DNA from: Scytonematopsis contorta HA4267-MV1
GTDB taxonomy: Bacteria > Cyanobacteriota > Cyanobacteriia > Cyanobacteriales > Nostocaceae
Direction: 5' to 3'
DNA: 64,000 nt
NCBI GenBank assembly: GCA_019359035.1
Contig: JAHHIC010000034.1
Coordinates: 167,251-231,250 of the forward strand
Made by a program: the position numbers and the translations under genes. The notes beneath the pieces are model-generated. The model ran no database searches. It worked only from the letters and a program-made list of their open reading frames with translations, and was not told the origin of the DNA. The first letter of the stretch is position 1. Each line of letters opens with the position of its first letter. Shown here in pieces: positions 17,473 to 26,520 of the stretch.

Positions 17473-18492
17473 CGTTGAATGTTCCTTGAATGTGAATGAA
17501 AGTGACTAACTCCCTATCCTAGCTATTAGCTGGTAATTTTAGCTAACTCGTAAGGAGGGTTGAGAATGTAAGAATACAGTACTCATAAAACAAGTAAAGT
17601 ATAAGCTGTACAGGTTATCAAGCCAATGAACAAATTTTATTGAGATTCTTTGGTCTAAGAGTCAGAAAAATACTCACTGCTCTCAATAGCACCATAGACA
17701 TCCCCAAGATGTTCCGTGACCTGTGTTCCACTGCAATGAAGCGTAAACACTTTGCAGATGGCTTTTTGGAAAATACTTCATTCTCTAAACTTTGTGGCTA
17801 AAAGCATGTGACCAGTTCCTTACAAATAATAATCCTTTTAATTTTCGCCATATCCGGCAATTCTTGAAGAGATATTTTTGTATCTCTTCACATAAAAAAT
17901 TGTAAAGGCATTAATTACCTTAGTAAAGGGCAAATAAAACACTTTCTTGATAAATGAACACAAAAAAAATATTATTTACGTATAGATACTTACATAATTT
18001 CATAGGAAAAAACCACAACAATGTATTTATAGCTAAGCTTTTCTATAATCTAGATACATTTGTTATCCAGCATCATACTTTAGACGTTTTTTAGCAGCTT
18101 TAGCTACATTGTGTACTTAATAAAATCACAAGAGTAAAGCAGTGCTTGAAATTTGTACAAGTCGTAGCACGTAAATTAGAGTGTTCCCGTAAAAAGGAAA
18201 TTGTTTACATTTAATAATTCAGCCTCCCGGTACTAGCGACAATCTATTAGATGATAAGCTTGCTTCTAAAGCTGGATATTGTAACATGATGAAAGCTTTT
18301 GTCTAATGCTTTATGTATAAATATTTTGTATCGAATTTCACATTTTTTTGATTAATTAATAAAAAACTATTATAAAATATGATAAGTAATTGTAACAAAT
18401 TTAAATATCTACTCCTGAAGCAACGAAGCTACCTTAGAAACTAGGATTAACAACAGCCACAACTCAAAAGCCACAATTCAAAATCCACAACT
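17473..18492. other. 1 kb region without a convincing gene
   Basis: AT-rich DNA upstream of the glycine-zipper/Hsp70-like pair. A frame of about 75 codons is open around 17600-17803 (from a TTG at about 17642 it would encode 53 residues) but has no clear ribosome binding site or family. The stretch nearest 18493 is very AT-rich, followed by three imperfect copies of ACAACTCAAAAGCCAC-like sequence just before the ATG. It probably carries the promoter of the pair. Confidence 0.4.
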
Positions 18493-19497
18493 ATGAAAAC
18501 GCTCATAAGTCATTACCCAAAAATAAAAGATAAATTAAACTCTCGGTTAAATGATGTTAATACAACGGAAGATATAGTCAGGATAGTCCAAGAGGAGATT
18601 GACAAACTCACCGATATTAGTAGTGACTACATCCAAAGTCTGACTCCAGCCCAAGCACGTTTAGCCAAAGTTATGTTACAAACGCTGAGTCAGTATACAA
18701 ATATTTTATCGATGGTCAAACCACAATTAGAACTAACTGGGGTTGCAGAAACACCTGAAAATCAGCTCGCTTTAAATCAATTGGCCAGTGATATTTTATC
18801 CCGATTGACAATCACTTCCCAGACACAACAAAAACTGCAGAATCTGACATCAGGTGATTATTACAAAAGAACTATACTACAACAAATCAGGCAAAGTCGT
18901 GAGGTTGTCAGTAGCATATTCGCAGGAGGTTTAGCAGGAACATTAGAAGGAGGCTTTACTTGGGGGCTAGTCGGAGCAACAATAGGAGCCGCAACAGGTG
19001 CAGTCATAGGTAAAATAATTCAAAACAAAAAAACAGATGATAATACAGATACTACACGAACCCAGCTAAAAGTATTAGAAAATAATCTAAAAATTAATAT
19101 AGACAATAATAAATTACTCGACAACATTTATCAAGCTCTACAATCAATCGACCTAACAGTTGCTGCGTATGTTAACAAAGAAGAAACAGCACAAAAAGAG
19201 GGCTTAGAAAACAACTTAGATTTGTTAGAATATCTACAGGAATTGATGGCAGATGCACTGGACGAAAAAAATCAACTGCCAATCTCTACCCGTCGCAGGA
19301 TGCAGCAAGCCACAACAATTTTAAGAAATCATGGAATAGAAGCACGAGTATATCAACCTACAGAAAATGAAAGCTTAATGTTTTACTTTGAACCAAGTAT
19401 AGACCCAGAAAATACAGAATATATAACTCTGAAACACGCCCTAATAAAAGACAACAAAGTATTATTACCTGGTTACGTAATCGAGCCAACAAAATAA
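18493..19497 (+). CDS. Glycine-zipper helical protein, partner of the Hsp70-like ATPase
   Basis: The family is not recognised. The 334-residue protein is mainly helical. Its N-terminal 130 residues are amphipathic helices; residues 143-174 form a glycine-zipper hydrophobic stretch (GGLAGTLEGGF...GLVGATIGAATG) able to insert in a membrane. A charged helical section follows (190-270). The C-terminal 60 residues look beta-rich and end LLPGYVIEPTK, which is reminiscent of the C-terminal wing of GrpE, the Hsp70 nucleotide exchange factor; that is only a visual impression. It lies 29 bases before the Hsp70-like gene, so the two are almost certainly co-expressed. Confidence 0.7.
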   Translation: MKTLISHYPKIKDKLNSRLNDVNTTEDIVRIVQEEIDKLTDISSDYIQSLTPAQARLAKVMLQTLSQYTNILSMVKPQLELTGVAETPENQLALNQLASDILSRLTITSQTQQKLQNLTSGDYYKRTILQQIRQSREVVSSIFAGGLAGTLEGGFTWGLVGATIGAATGAVIGKIIQNKKTDDNTDTTRTQLKVLENNLKINIDNNKLLDNIYQALQSIDLTVAAYVNKEETAQKEGLENNLDLLEYLQELMADALDEKNQLPISTRRRMQQATTILRNHGIEARVYQPTENESLMFYFEPSIDPENTEYITLKHALIKDNKVLLPGYVIEPTK

Positions 19498-19526
19498 CAC
19501 CTTCTTAACGCATAAAAAATAAGATA

Positions 19527-21488
19527 ATGCAAGACTTCCACAATATCAAAATTATTGGATTCGACCTAGGACACGGAGAAACAGCACTAACCTGGGTACG
19601 AGGAGACAACCAAGAAACGACACCACAAAGTTTATTAATTAATAACAAAAAAAGTCAAATCACGGCTATCGCGCATCATCCCCAAAAAGGAATAATTATA
19701 GGTGACATGGCATTTCAACTGTCTGACACCAGTATATTTGAAATAGCCTTTAAATCCCGAAAATTTGATGATAAAATATATCAAAAAAATATCCAAGAAT
19801 TCGTCAACGCTGTATTTCAACATTTGGTAGACACAAACCAAATCCAAACCGAAGACAATAACTACTTTTTCATAGGGTGTCCATCCGGATGGTGGCAAGA
19901 AGAAATTGCAACATACACGCAAGTTATCTCAGAAAACTGTTTACCAAACGCCACCGTAGTCAAAGAATCTCGTGCAGCATTAATGCACGCAAAAGAAAGT
20001 GGTATTTTTACAATTCAAGAACTAGAAAAATCTGTATTAGTAATTGACATTGGTTCTTCCACCACAGATTATACCCTAGTTAAAGGAATGTCCGATACAC
20101 CAATAGATTTTGGGCACGATTTAGGAGCATCTTTAATAGACAAACAAATTCTCAAGAAAACTCTCGAATCTCATCGTCAATATCGCGAAGGAAAACAAGA
20201 GCTTTTACAGCTAGAAAATTATTTGAGTAAAGAAGAAATTTGGGGAACAGAAGAAATTGACCTATTAGAAAAAATATTTGCTCAAAGCATATTGTATAAA
20301 AATCGCTGCGAACTTCGCTGTCGCAAAGCCAAAGAAGAATATTTTAACTTTCACGAACACTATCAAGACGAAATAGTCAACGTTGGGAGTGAAGATATTC
20401 AAAGAAAATTCAAATTTATTCCATTAGTGAATGGAAAGATTATGGATACCATTCTCAATGAACCGTTACCAGAATTAGATAATAAAAGTTGGCGTAATTC
20501 TTTCCAGGAGCAACTAATAAAAATAAAAGAAAAATTAGAGAAAGAAGATATTACCCCTAGCTCTATACTTCTTACGGGTAGTGCATCTAAGATGTATTTT
20601 GTATTAGATATTTGTCAAGAAGTATTTCCAAAATTACCTTGTAAGCGTGATGGAGAACCAGAATTATGTATAGCCAGAGGATTAGCTAGATGGGGAAGAG
20701 TATATCTGAGAACAGAAGGATTCATGGGGGAAATCAGTCAGTTTTTAGATAAAGAACTATCAGGGATTATTGGTAAAAATATACCCGTATTTTTAGAAAA
20801 ATTAGCTGAAGAATTAGCAGATCGATTAACAGAAGAAGTAATTGTTAATAGTGTAAAATCTTGGAGAAATCGTAAAATACTAACACTAAAACAACTGGAA
20901 TTAGAAATCGAGCAACAAGCTAAAACTTGGTTAACAGGAGAAGGAGCTAACAGTAAAATTACTAACTGTTTAGTAGACTGGTTAAGCATTATTCAGCAAG
21001 AAGTCAGAGAAAACACAGACTCAATTTGTAGAAAATACGGTTTACCTCTGGGTACATTTAACAGTAAAACGATTGATTTAGACGACCAGACCCAAAAAGT
21101 ACCTACATCAATATCCTTTGATGATTTCAGCGGAGTTTCAATATTTGTAGGACATTTAGTAGCTTTAATTGTCGGTGTAGTATTAGCAGGATTATTTCAC
21201 ATTATATTTTTTGCCGGAATTTTGGCTCCCATTATCGGCATAATCGCTTACTTCATGGGAGAATCTTTAGTTAAAGATACAGACATTCCTGGCTGGGTAC
21301 GTAATTTTGTTTCCGATAGCAGAATTAACGACCTAGCACGTCAGAAGAAACCAGAATTGCAGCAAAAAATCCAAGAAACTTTAACACAAGACCCAACTAT
21401 TGCCATTAAATTAGCTCAATCTATAAATGAATGGCTAAAAGAAAGCGTTCAAAAACAAGCAGATAGAGCAAGGTTATTAATCACTTAA
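19527..21488 (+). CDS. Membrane-anchored Hsp70/actin-fold ATPase-like protein
   Basis: The 653-residue protein has the three nucleotide-binding signatures of the Hsp70/actin superfamily: phosphate-1 (IIGFDLGHGET, 10-19), phosphate-2 (VIDIGSSTTDYTL, 172-184) and adenosine (LLTGSASKM, 349-356). It is not DnaK: there is no substrate-binding domain. After the ATPase (1-400) come a charged helical region (405-520), a hydrophobic hairpin of two membrane segments (about 538-578) and a helical tail. The likely role is ATP-dependent remodelling at a membrane together with the gene upstream. The substrate and process are unknown. No J-protein is visible nearby. Confidence 0.75.
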   Translation: MQDFHNIKIIGFDLGHGETALTWVRGDNQETTPQSLLINNKKSQITAIAHHPQKGIIIGDMAFQLSDTSIFEIAFKSRKFDDKIYQKNIQEFVNAVFQHLVDTNQIQTEDNNYFFIGCPSGWWQEEIATYTQVISENCLPNATVVKESRAALMHAKESGIFTIQELEKSVLVIDIGSSTTDYTLVKGMSDTPIDFGHDLGASLIDKQILKKTLESHRQYREGKQELLQLENYLSKEEIWGTEEIDLLEKIFAQSILYKNRCELRCRKAKEEYFNFHEHYQDEIVNVGSEDIQRKFKFIPLVNGKIMDTILNEPLPELDNKSWRNSFQEQLIKIKEKLEKEDITPSSILLTGSASKMYFVLDICQEVFPKLPCKRDGEPELCIARGLARWGRVYLRTEGFMGEISQFLDKELSGIIGKNIPVFLEKLAEELADRLTEEVIVNSVKSWRNRKILTLKQLELEIEQQAKTWLTGEGANSKITNCLVDWLSIIQQEVRENTDSICRKYGLPLGTFNSKTIDLDDQTQKVPTSISFDDFSGVSIFVGHLVALIVGVVLAGLFHIIFFAGILAPIIGIIAYFMGESLVKDTDIPGWVRNFVSDSRINDLARQKKPELQQKIQETLTQDPTIAIKLAQSINEWLKESVQKQADRARLLIT

Positions 21489-21685
21489 AAGTTCGTAGTA
21501 GTTCCTCCGAGTCGTGGAAGACATCTTTTTGAGGGTCTTCAGGGTTTACATCTGTCCAAATCCCTTGTCCTAGGTACATTAGGAAATCAAGGATACGCAA
21601 GTTTTAGGTTTTAAACAAGTATTTTGGGAACTGATATATAACTGAACTATAATTGATAGTTGTATGACTAAATTATTAAGTCCAT

Positions 21686-22309
21686 ATGAGTATCCAAAGG
21701 GCATATGATAACTGGTCAGCAACATATGACTCAGATAATAATCTGACACGCGACCTCGACCAAGTAGTTACCAGAGATACATTGGTTAAATTAAAAAGTA
21801 AATCAGTTATTGAAATTGGTTGCGGTACAGGGAAGAATACTATTTTACTTTCGCAAATGTGTCAAAAAGTCCATGCCATCGATTTTTCGGAAGGCATGAT
21901 TCAAAAAGCGAAGGAAAAGGTTCAATCAGATAATGTTAATTTCTCTGTGGCTGACATCACAAAGCCTTGGGGTTTTGTTGATACATCTATGGATTTGGTA
22001 ACCTGTAATCTAGTTTTAGAACATATACACGACCTTTCATTTATATTTTCGGAAGTATTTCGTTCATTAACGGACGGAGGATACTTTTTTATTTCGGAAC
22101 TGCATCCATTTAAGCAATATCAAGGTACAAAAGCCAATTTTCAAAGGAACCAAAACACAATTGAAATACCAGCATTTACACACCACGCTTCAGAGTTTTT
22201 TAATGCTGCTATAAATAACGGGTTCACTTTGAAGGAGTTTAACGAATGGTGGCATGAAAAAGATGAAAATAGACCCCCTAGGCTTATATCATTTCTGTTC
22301 AAAAAGTAA
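21686..22309 (+). CDS. Class I SAM-dependent methyltransferase
   Basis: The 207-residue protein has the SAM-binding motif I VIEIGCGTGKNT (about 40-51), an acidic residue at the end of strand 2 (VHAIDFSEGM), motif ADITKPWGF and the LVLEHIHDL strand of methyltransferase family 11. The start MSIQRAYDNWSATYDSD is typical of small-molecule methyltransferases of the UbiE/BioC type. Substrate unknown. It lies about 200 bp after the Hsp70-like gene on the same strand and may be independent. Confidence 0.82.
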   Translation: MSIQRAYDNWSATYDSDNNLTRDLDQVVTRDTLVKLKSKSVIEIGCGTGKNTILLSQMCQKVHAIDFSEGMIQKAKEKVQSDNVNFSVADITKPWGFVDTSMDLVTCNLVLEHIHDLSFIFSEVFRSLTDGGYFFISELHPFKQYQGTKANFQRNQNTIEIPAFTHHASEFFNAAINNGFTLKEFNEWWHEKDENRPPRLISFLFKK

Positions 22310-22412
22310 AATAATCTCGAAATACATTATGTGGATTGTCTACTGAGAGTTATATATTGTAATATATAAGAGAGTGTTTATAAATAAAATATTAAGCATA
22401 ATTCATATTACA

Positions 22413-22995
22413 AGCCAGGGAATAAATTAAGAGTCTGAAAGCTAAAGTCCTCTTTAGAGGACTAATAAAAAGTAAGATTAAAGATTGGTCTTGCGGTAGA
22501 GAATGCTAATTAATGTATAGTACAAACCTTATGCATTTTCTTATTATTTAGTGCTAGGCTACCATAAATTTATTGATAAGGTTGTGGGGAAACAAGTAGC
22601 AATGTTCTTACTTTCTCATTTATCGCAGAAAGCCTGTGGAATTAGCTTTGCTGCAGTGCTTTGTTTGGTTACAGATGTAAAGGCTGAAAATTTATCAACT
22701 CGCAGCGCTCTAGATAATTCTCAATCATTCCAGCCAACTTTAAAAGTATCCACAACTTCGATTGACTTTGGACATTGTATTCAAATGTTAGGATTATTCT
22801 AATAGTTAATTTATAAACTAAAAGTTTAATTAACGTAGGATGGGTTAGGCGCATTTGTAATACTTATTTGGAGGCTATTTCAATTGGATAAGCGCCGTAA
22901 CCCATCACTTTATATACTTAATATTTACTTGAGAAATAATCTCCAAGAGAATATTTATAGCATTAGCTTTTAGACTCTTAATTTATTCCCTGGAT
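22413..22995. repeat. Inverted pair of AGCCAGGGAATAAATT elements
   Basis: The element AGCCAGGGAATAAATT...AAAGCTAAAGTCCTCT with its own small hairpin (TCCTCTTTAGAGGA) at 22413-22468 recurs in inverse orientation at 22963-22993. A complete inverted pair is at 27394-27450 and 27544-27603. Between the arms here lie a doubtful small ORF and a copy of the GATGGGTTA element. Confidence 0.7.
22602..22802 (+). CDS. Doubtful small secreted protein or gene remnant
   Basis: A 66-residue frame from the ATG at 22602 starts MFLLSHLSQKACGISFAAVL and looks like a signal peptide ending TDVKA before ENL; the rest has no recognisable domain. It lies between the arms of an inverted repeat. It could be the N-terminal remnant of a secreted protein. 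Weak evidence. Confidence 0.22.
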   Translation: MFLLSHLSQKACGISFAAVLCLVTDVKAENLSTRSALDNSQSFQPTLKVSTTSIDFGHCIQMLGLF

Positions 22996-23081
22996 TGCTA
23001 TAATAAATGATGGGTTACGGCGCTTCATGTAGATTAAAGAGTCTCCAAGAAATTTTTACAAATGCGCCTAACCCATCCTAC
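22835..23081. repeat. Two copies of a 72-bp MITE-like element (GATGGGTTAGGCGC ends)
   Basis: 22835-22906 and 23009-23081 are both bounded by imperfect inverted ends, GATGGGTTAGGCGC and GCGCCGTAACCCATC, and lie in opposite orientation to each other. A third copy is at 24157-24224, flanking argC on the other side. Interiors differ. The size and ends suggest a non-autonomous mobile palindrome. Confidence 0.7.
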
Positions 23082-23119
23082 GTTAATTTAATTTGCGCGT
23101 TATTAGTTTATTAGGTGGA

Positions 23120-24091
23120 TTACAATAAACCGATAGTTTCTGTAACACCCAGCATAATATTTAGGTTTTGAACTGCTGCTCCTGATGCTCCTTTACCTAA
23201 ATTATCAAGACGAGCCACAAGCAAAGCTTCTTTTGTTGCGTCATTAGAAAAAACGAATAATTGAACTTCATTAGTACCGTTTGCTGTCGTCGCATCAAGA
23301 AACATTCCATCGCGTAGCAATGTAGAATCTTGAAAGGTATTTACCCGCACAAAGGTTTCCCCTTGGTAGTAATTTGCTATAGCTTGAAAAATATCCTGGC
23401 CAGATGGTGGATTTTCCAAAGTCCATAGGGGTAATGGAATTTGTACTAACATTCCTCGCTCAAAATCTCCCACTGCTGGGACAAACAATGGAGGTGATGC
23501 TAACCCAGAATAATGATGCATTTCTTTTACATGTTTGTGCCCAAACTGCAATCCGTAAATACCATAAGGATGAAGCGAAGTAACCTCAGTTTGCTTTTCG
23601 TGAAATGCTTCATATTTATTTATTAAATTCTTTCCACCACCAGAGTAGCCTGACACGGCATTTATGGTGATGGGAAAATGAGCAGGGATAAGTTGTTTAG
23701 AAATTAACGGACAAATACAAGCTAAAAATCCTGTAGGGTAACAACCTGGAACACTAACATACTGTGCTTGAGAAATTTTTTCGCGCTGTTTGCTGTTAAG
23801 TTCGGGAAAACCATAAACCCAACCTTGTGCTGTTCGATGAGCGGTACTCGCATCCAAAATTTTTACATTTGAGTTGCTAACAAAACTTACTGCTTCACGC
23901 GCTGCATCATCGGGTAAGCAGAGAATAGCAACGTCTACAGAATTAATTATTTTTGCACGCTCGTTGGAATCTTTGCGTTTTGATTCTTCTAGACTTACCA
24001 ATTCAATATCGTCGCGTTGGCTCAAACGTTCGTGAATCTGTAAGCCAGTAGTTCCTGCTTCCCCATCAATAAAAACTTTGGGTTTACTCAT
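23120..24091 (-). CDS. argC: N-acetyl-gamma-glutamyl-phosphate reductase (short, type 2)
   Basis: NADPH-dependent reductase of arginine biosynthesis that converts N-acetylglutamyl phosphate to the semialdehyde. The 323-residue protein has an N-terminal Rossmann region (VFIDGEAGTTGLQI) and catalytic Cys117 in SVPGCYPTGF. His residues of the active site lie in the HKHVKEM region. At 323 residues it belongs to the short type 2 class; cyanobacteria usually have a longer ArgC of about 350, so this may be a paralogue. No other arg gene is adjacent. It is flanked on both sides by GATGGGTTA elements. Confidence 0.87.
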   Translation of the reverse strand: MSKPKVFIDGEAGTTGLQIHERLSQRDDIELVSLEESKRKDSNERAKIINSVDVAILCLPDDAAREAVSFVSNSNVKILDASTAHRTAQGWVYGFPELNSKQREKISQAQYVSVPGCYPTGFLACICPLISKQLIPAHFPITINAVSGYSGGGKNLINKYEAFHEKQTEVTSLHPYGIYGLQFGHKHVKEMHHYSGLASPPLFVPAVGDFERGMLVQIPLPLWTLENPPSGQDIFQAIANYYQGETFVRVNTFQDSTLLRDGMFLDATTANGTNEVQLFVFSNDATKEALLVARLDNLGKGASGAAVQNLNIMLGVTETIGLL

Positions 24092-24156
24092 CGTACAATA
24101 GGTTTATTAATTCTATCTTTCGATTTTATAATAAGTTGCCAACCTATTAAATAAAA

Positions 24157-24224
24157 GATGGGTTACGGCGCATTTTAGTTATCGTGTAAAATCATAAATT
24201 TTCGTGCGCCTAACCCATCCTACA
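24157..24224. repeat. Third copy of the GATGGGTTA MITE-like element
   Basis: Starts GATGGGTTACGGCGC and ends GCGCCTAACCCATCC, 68 bp. It fills the argC-MOSC divergent gap and ends 16 bases before the MOSC start codon, so it may supply or disturb promoter sequence for both genes. Confidence 0.7.
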
Positions 24225-24239
24225 CAAGAAATTAGTGTT

Positions 24240-24875
24240 ATGCATATTACATCAATCAATGTCGGTAAGCAAAAAAACATACAAATTGGTAACAAGGAAG
24301 TAACAACAGGAATTTTTAAGTATCCTGTTGAAGAGAGAGTTACTATCAACACAGATGGAATTATTGGAGATGTGGTTGCTGACACAAAACACCACGGTGG
24401 TAAAGACCAAGCTGTTTATCTTTATAGCGAAGAAGATTATATTTGGTGGGCTAAGGAATTACACAGAGAAATGCCATTTGGTTTACTAGGGGAAAATCTG
24501 ACTATCTCTAGCTTTGGAAATGAACCTTTGAGGGTGGGAGATTGTTTGCGAATTAATACTATTTTGCTAGAAATAACTTTTCCCCGTATTCCTTGTGCCA
24601 AACTAGGTGTAAAAATGGGTGACGCTGCTTTTGTGAAGCATTTTGTTCAAGCACGAAGACCTGGTTTTTATACTAGAGTTTTGGAAACGGGAGATGCTCA
24701 AGTTGGAGATAAAGTGGAAATATTGCCATCATCTCAAAATTTCCCTACAGTAACCGAACTGTACGATTTATGGCACAACCCAGAACGCGACCAAGCATTA
24801 CTTAACCGAGGACTTGAGGCTTCTATTGCGGAAAGAGCAAGAAGTGTGTTTGAGTTTTGGCTAGAACATTCCTGA
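24240..24875 (+). CDS. MOSC-domain protein (YiiM-like)
   Basis: MOSC proteins bind molybdenum cofactor sulfur intermediates; YiiM-type members are linked to resistance to N-hydroxylated base analogues. The 211-residue protein begins MHITSINVGKQK. It has the MOSC core GIIGDVVADTKHHGGKDQAVYLY and a Cys in RIPCAKLG, the candidate sulfur carrier, followed by a 3-alpha tail (about 160-205). The ATG at 24240 is preferred over an upstream GTG that lies inside a MITE-like element. Confidence 0.82.
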   Translation: MHITSINVGKQKNIQIGNKEVTTGIFKYPVEERVTINTDGIIGDVVADTKHHGGKDQAVYLYSEEDYIWWAKELHREMPFGLLGENLTISSFGNEPLRVGDCLRINTILLEITFPRIPCAKLGVKMGDAAFVKHFVQARRPGFYTRVLETGDAQVGDKVEILPSSQNFPTVTELYDLWHNPERDQALLNRGLEASIAERARSVFEFWLEHS

Positions 24876-24966
24876 ATGCTGGCGCTAAAGCGCAACTACA
24901 AACCTTTACTACAAATATTGTAGTATTAAAAAGCTAACTAACAAGACACAATAAGGAAAAACCCCT

Positions 24967-25527
24967 ATGGCTAAGGTTTTTCAGGAAATTACAGATGAGC
25001 TAAAAGACTTTATTATCAAGCAACATATCTTTTTCGTCGCGACTGCACCCCTCAACCCCACCGGACATGTTAATCTTTCACCCAAAGGTTTAGATAGTTT
25101 TCGCATCCTTTCTCCCAACCGTGTAGCTTATTTAGATTTAACTGGTAGTGGTAATGAAACATCTGCTCATTTGCAAGAAAATGGACGCATTACTTTTATG
25201 TTTTGTGCTTTTAGTGGTTCTCCCGTAATTTTAAGACTTTATGGTATAGGTACAACCGTTCTACCAAATTCTGATGAATGGGAATTTTTATATTCTTTGT
25301 TTCCTAAAACACCTGGGACTCGTCAAATAATCACGGCTGATATTCATAGGGTGCAAACATCTTGCGGTCATGGTGTCCCCATATATCAACATGAAAGTAA
25401 TCGCGATAATATAATGAAATGGGCAGATAAAAAAGGCGAACAAGGTTTGAAAGAATATCAACAGCAAAAAAATGTCGTCAGTATTGATAATTTGCCTACG
25501 CCTTTGCAAGAAATTATGAATTCTTAG
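24967..25527 (+). CDS. Pyridoxamine 5'-phosphate oxidase-family protein
   Basis: FMN-binding split-barrel protein, probably a flavin-dependent oxidoreductase acting on an unknown small molecule rather than vitamin B6. The 186-residue protein has the family pattern FVATAPLNPTGHVNLSPKG, a region RITFMFCAFSGSPVILRLYG, and a C-terminal CGHGVP with a later basic stretch. Preceded by AAGG 9 bases before the ATG. The next gene follows after 15 bases, so it is probably co-transcribed with the acetyltransferase. Confidence 0.8.
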   Translation: MAKVFQEITDELKDFIIKQHIFFVATAPLNPTGHVNLSPKGLDSFRILSPNRVAYLDLTGSGNETSAHLQENGRITFMFCAFSGSPVILRLYGIGTTVLPNSDEWEFLYSLFPKTPGTRQIITADIHRVQTSCGHGVPIYQHESNRDNIMKWADKKGEQGLKEYQQQKNVVSIDNLPTPLQEIMNS

Positions 25528-25542
25528 GATTTGTTGCTAAAT

Positions 25543-26100
25543 ATGAATATTTTATTAGAAACAGAGAGATTGATTCTACGTCGATTTGTGGAAGATGATG
25601 TAGACAATTTATTTGAACTAAATAGCGACCCTGATGTTGTACGTTTTACTCCAGATAAGCAAGTTGAACGCTCAGTAATTCAAACTCAAATTTTACCTAG
25701 GTTTTTCGCACTTTATGAAAAATACAATGGTTACGGAATCTGGGCTGTTGTGGAAAAATCGAGTCAAGAATTTATTGGCTGGTTTCTATTTAGACCTGTG
25801 GTAGATGCTCGTTATTTTGACGAAACTTTAGCTAATCCTAATGATATTGAACTTGGGTATCGTTTGCGAAAAGCAGCTTGGAGAAAAGGTTATGCAACCG
25901 AAGGTTCCAAAGCTTTAATTTTAAAAGGCTTTTCTGAATTGGGGACGCAGTGTGTTGTTGCCGTTGCTTTGGCTGAGAATATTGCTTCGATTAAAGTTAT
26001 GGAAAAATCTGGTTTGAAATTCCAGAAAAGGTTGGTTTATGAAAAGATAGGTCAAGAAGTTGTTGTATACGCGATTAATCTTTTAGATTATTTGCAATAA
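25543..26100 (+). CDS. GNAT-family N-acetyltransferase (RimJ/RimL type)
   Basis: Transfers acetyl from acetyl-CoA to an amine, perhaps a protein N-terminus or a small molecule. The 185-residue protein starts MNILLETERLILRRF, the RimJ/L signature, has the acetyl-CoA loop (ELGYRLRKAAWRKGYATEG) around 105-122, and the ENIASIKVMEKSGLKF motif near the C-terminus. The ATG at 25543 is taken rather than an in-frame TTG 12 bases earlier. It follows the PNPOx-like gene closely. Confidence 0.85.
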   Translation: MNILLETERLILRRFVEDDVDNLFELNSDPDVVRFTPDKQVERSVIQTQILPRFFALYEKYNGYGIWAVVEKSSQEFIGWFLFRPVVDARYFDETLANPNDIELGYRLRKAAWRKGYATEGSKALILKGFSELGTQCVVAVALAENIASIKVMEKSGLKFQKRLVYEKIGQEVVVYAINLLDYLQ

Positions 26101-26140
26101 ATGCTAGTACTCAAGCCTTGTTTATCTGCAACGTAGCAGA

Positions 26141-26422
26141 TTGTATTGCCGTCAACAAATTTGTAAACATTCAGATATTGAACTAGTTCGTAATGTAATT
26201 ATTTCATTTGATAAAATATGGCTGTTAGATAACATTGAAAAACAGGCAGAGTTTGTATTAGAAAGTGCCACAGATGAAGAGTATAGGCGATTATTAGAGT
26301 TTTATATTCAACTTGACAATGGGCTAGCACAACGGCTTGTTGCAAAAGCATTACAACATTCTGACATTGATATTCAGGAAGTAGGTGAAGATTTTAATAA
26401 CTATCTTAGAGGAAGTTTATAA
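26141..26422 (+). CDS. Hypothetical protein, start uncertain
   Basis: About 93 residues, acidic and helical (KIWLLDNIEKQAEFVLES...RLLEFYIQLD...LVAKALQHSDIDIQEVGEDF). No family is recognised. No ATG is available; a TTG at 26141 is the first likely start and the frame stays open back to 26108. It follows the acetyltransferase by 40 bases. It may be the C-terminal part of a shortened gene. Confidence 0.4.
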   Translation: MYCRQQICKHSDIELVRNVIISFDKIWLLDNIEKQAEFVLESATDEEYRRLLEFYIQLDNGLAQRLVAKALQHSDIDIQEVGEDFNNYLRGSL

Positions 26423-26520
26423 AATAATTATTAATAATTATTTTTTGCGGAGTTATGTGGTATATTAATCTCTTGTATTATGACTAGTTTAGTACTTTCC
26501 ACAAGGCTATTTACAAGTCG

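Noticed and set aside
17600..17803. Open frame of about 75 codons (RFFGLRVRKILTALN...)
   Set aside because: No ATG, no ribosome binding site and no family; kept only as a note.
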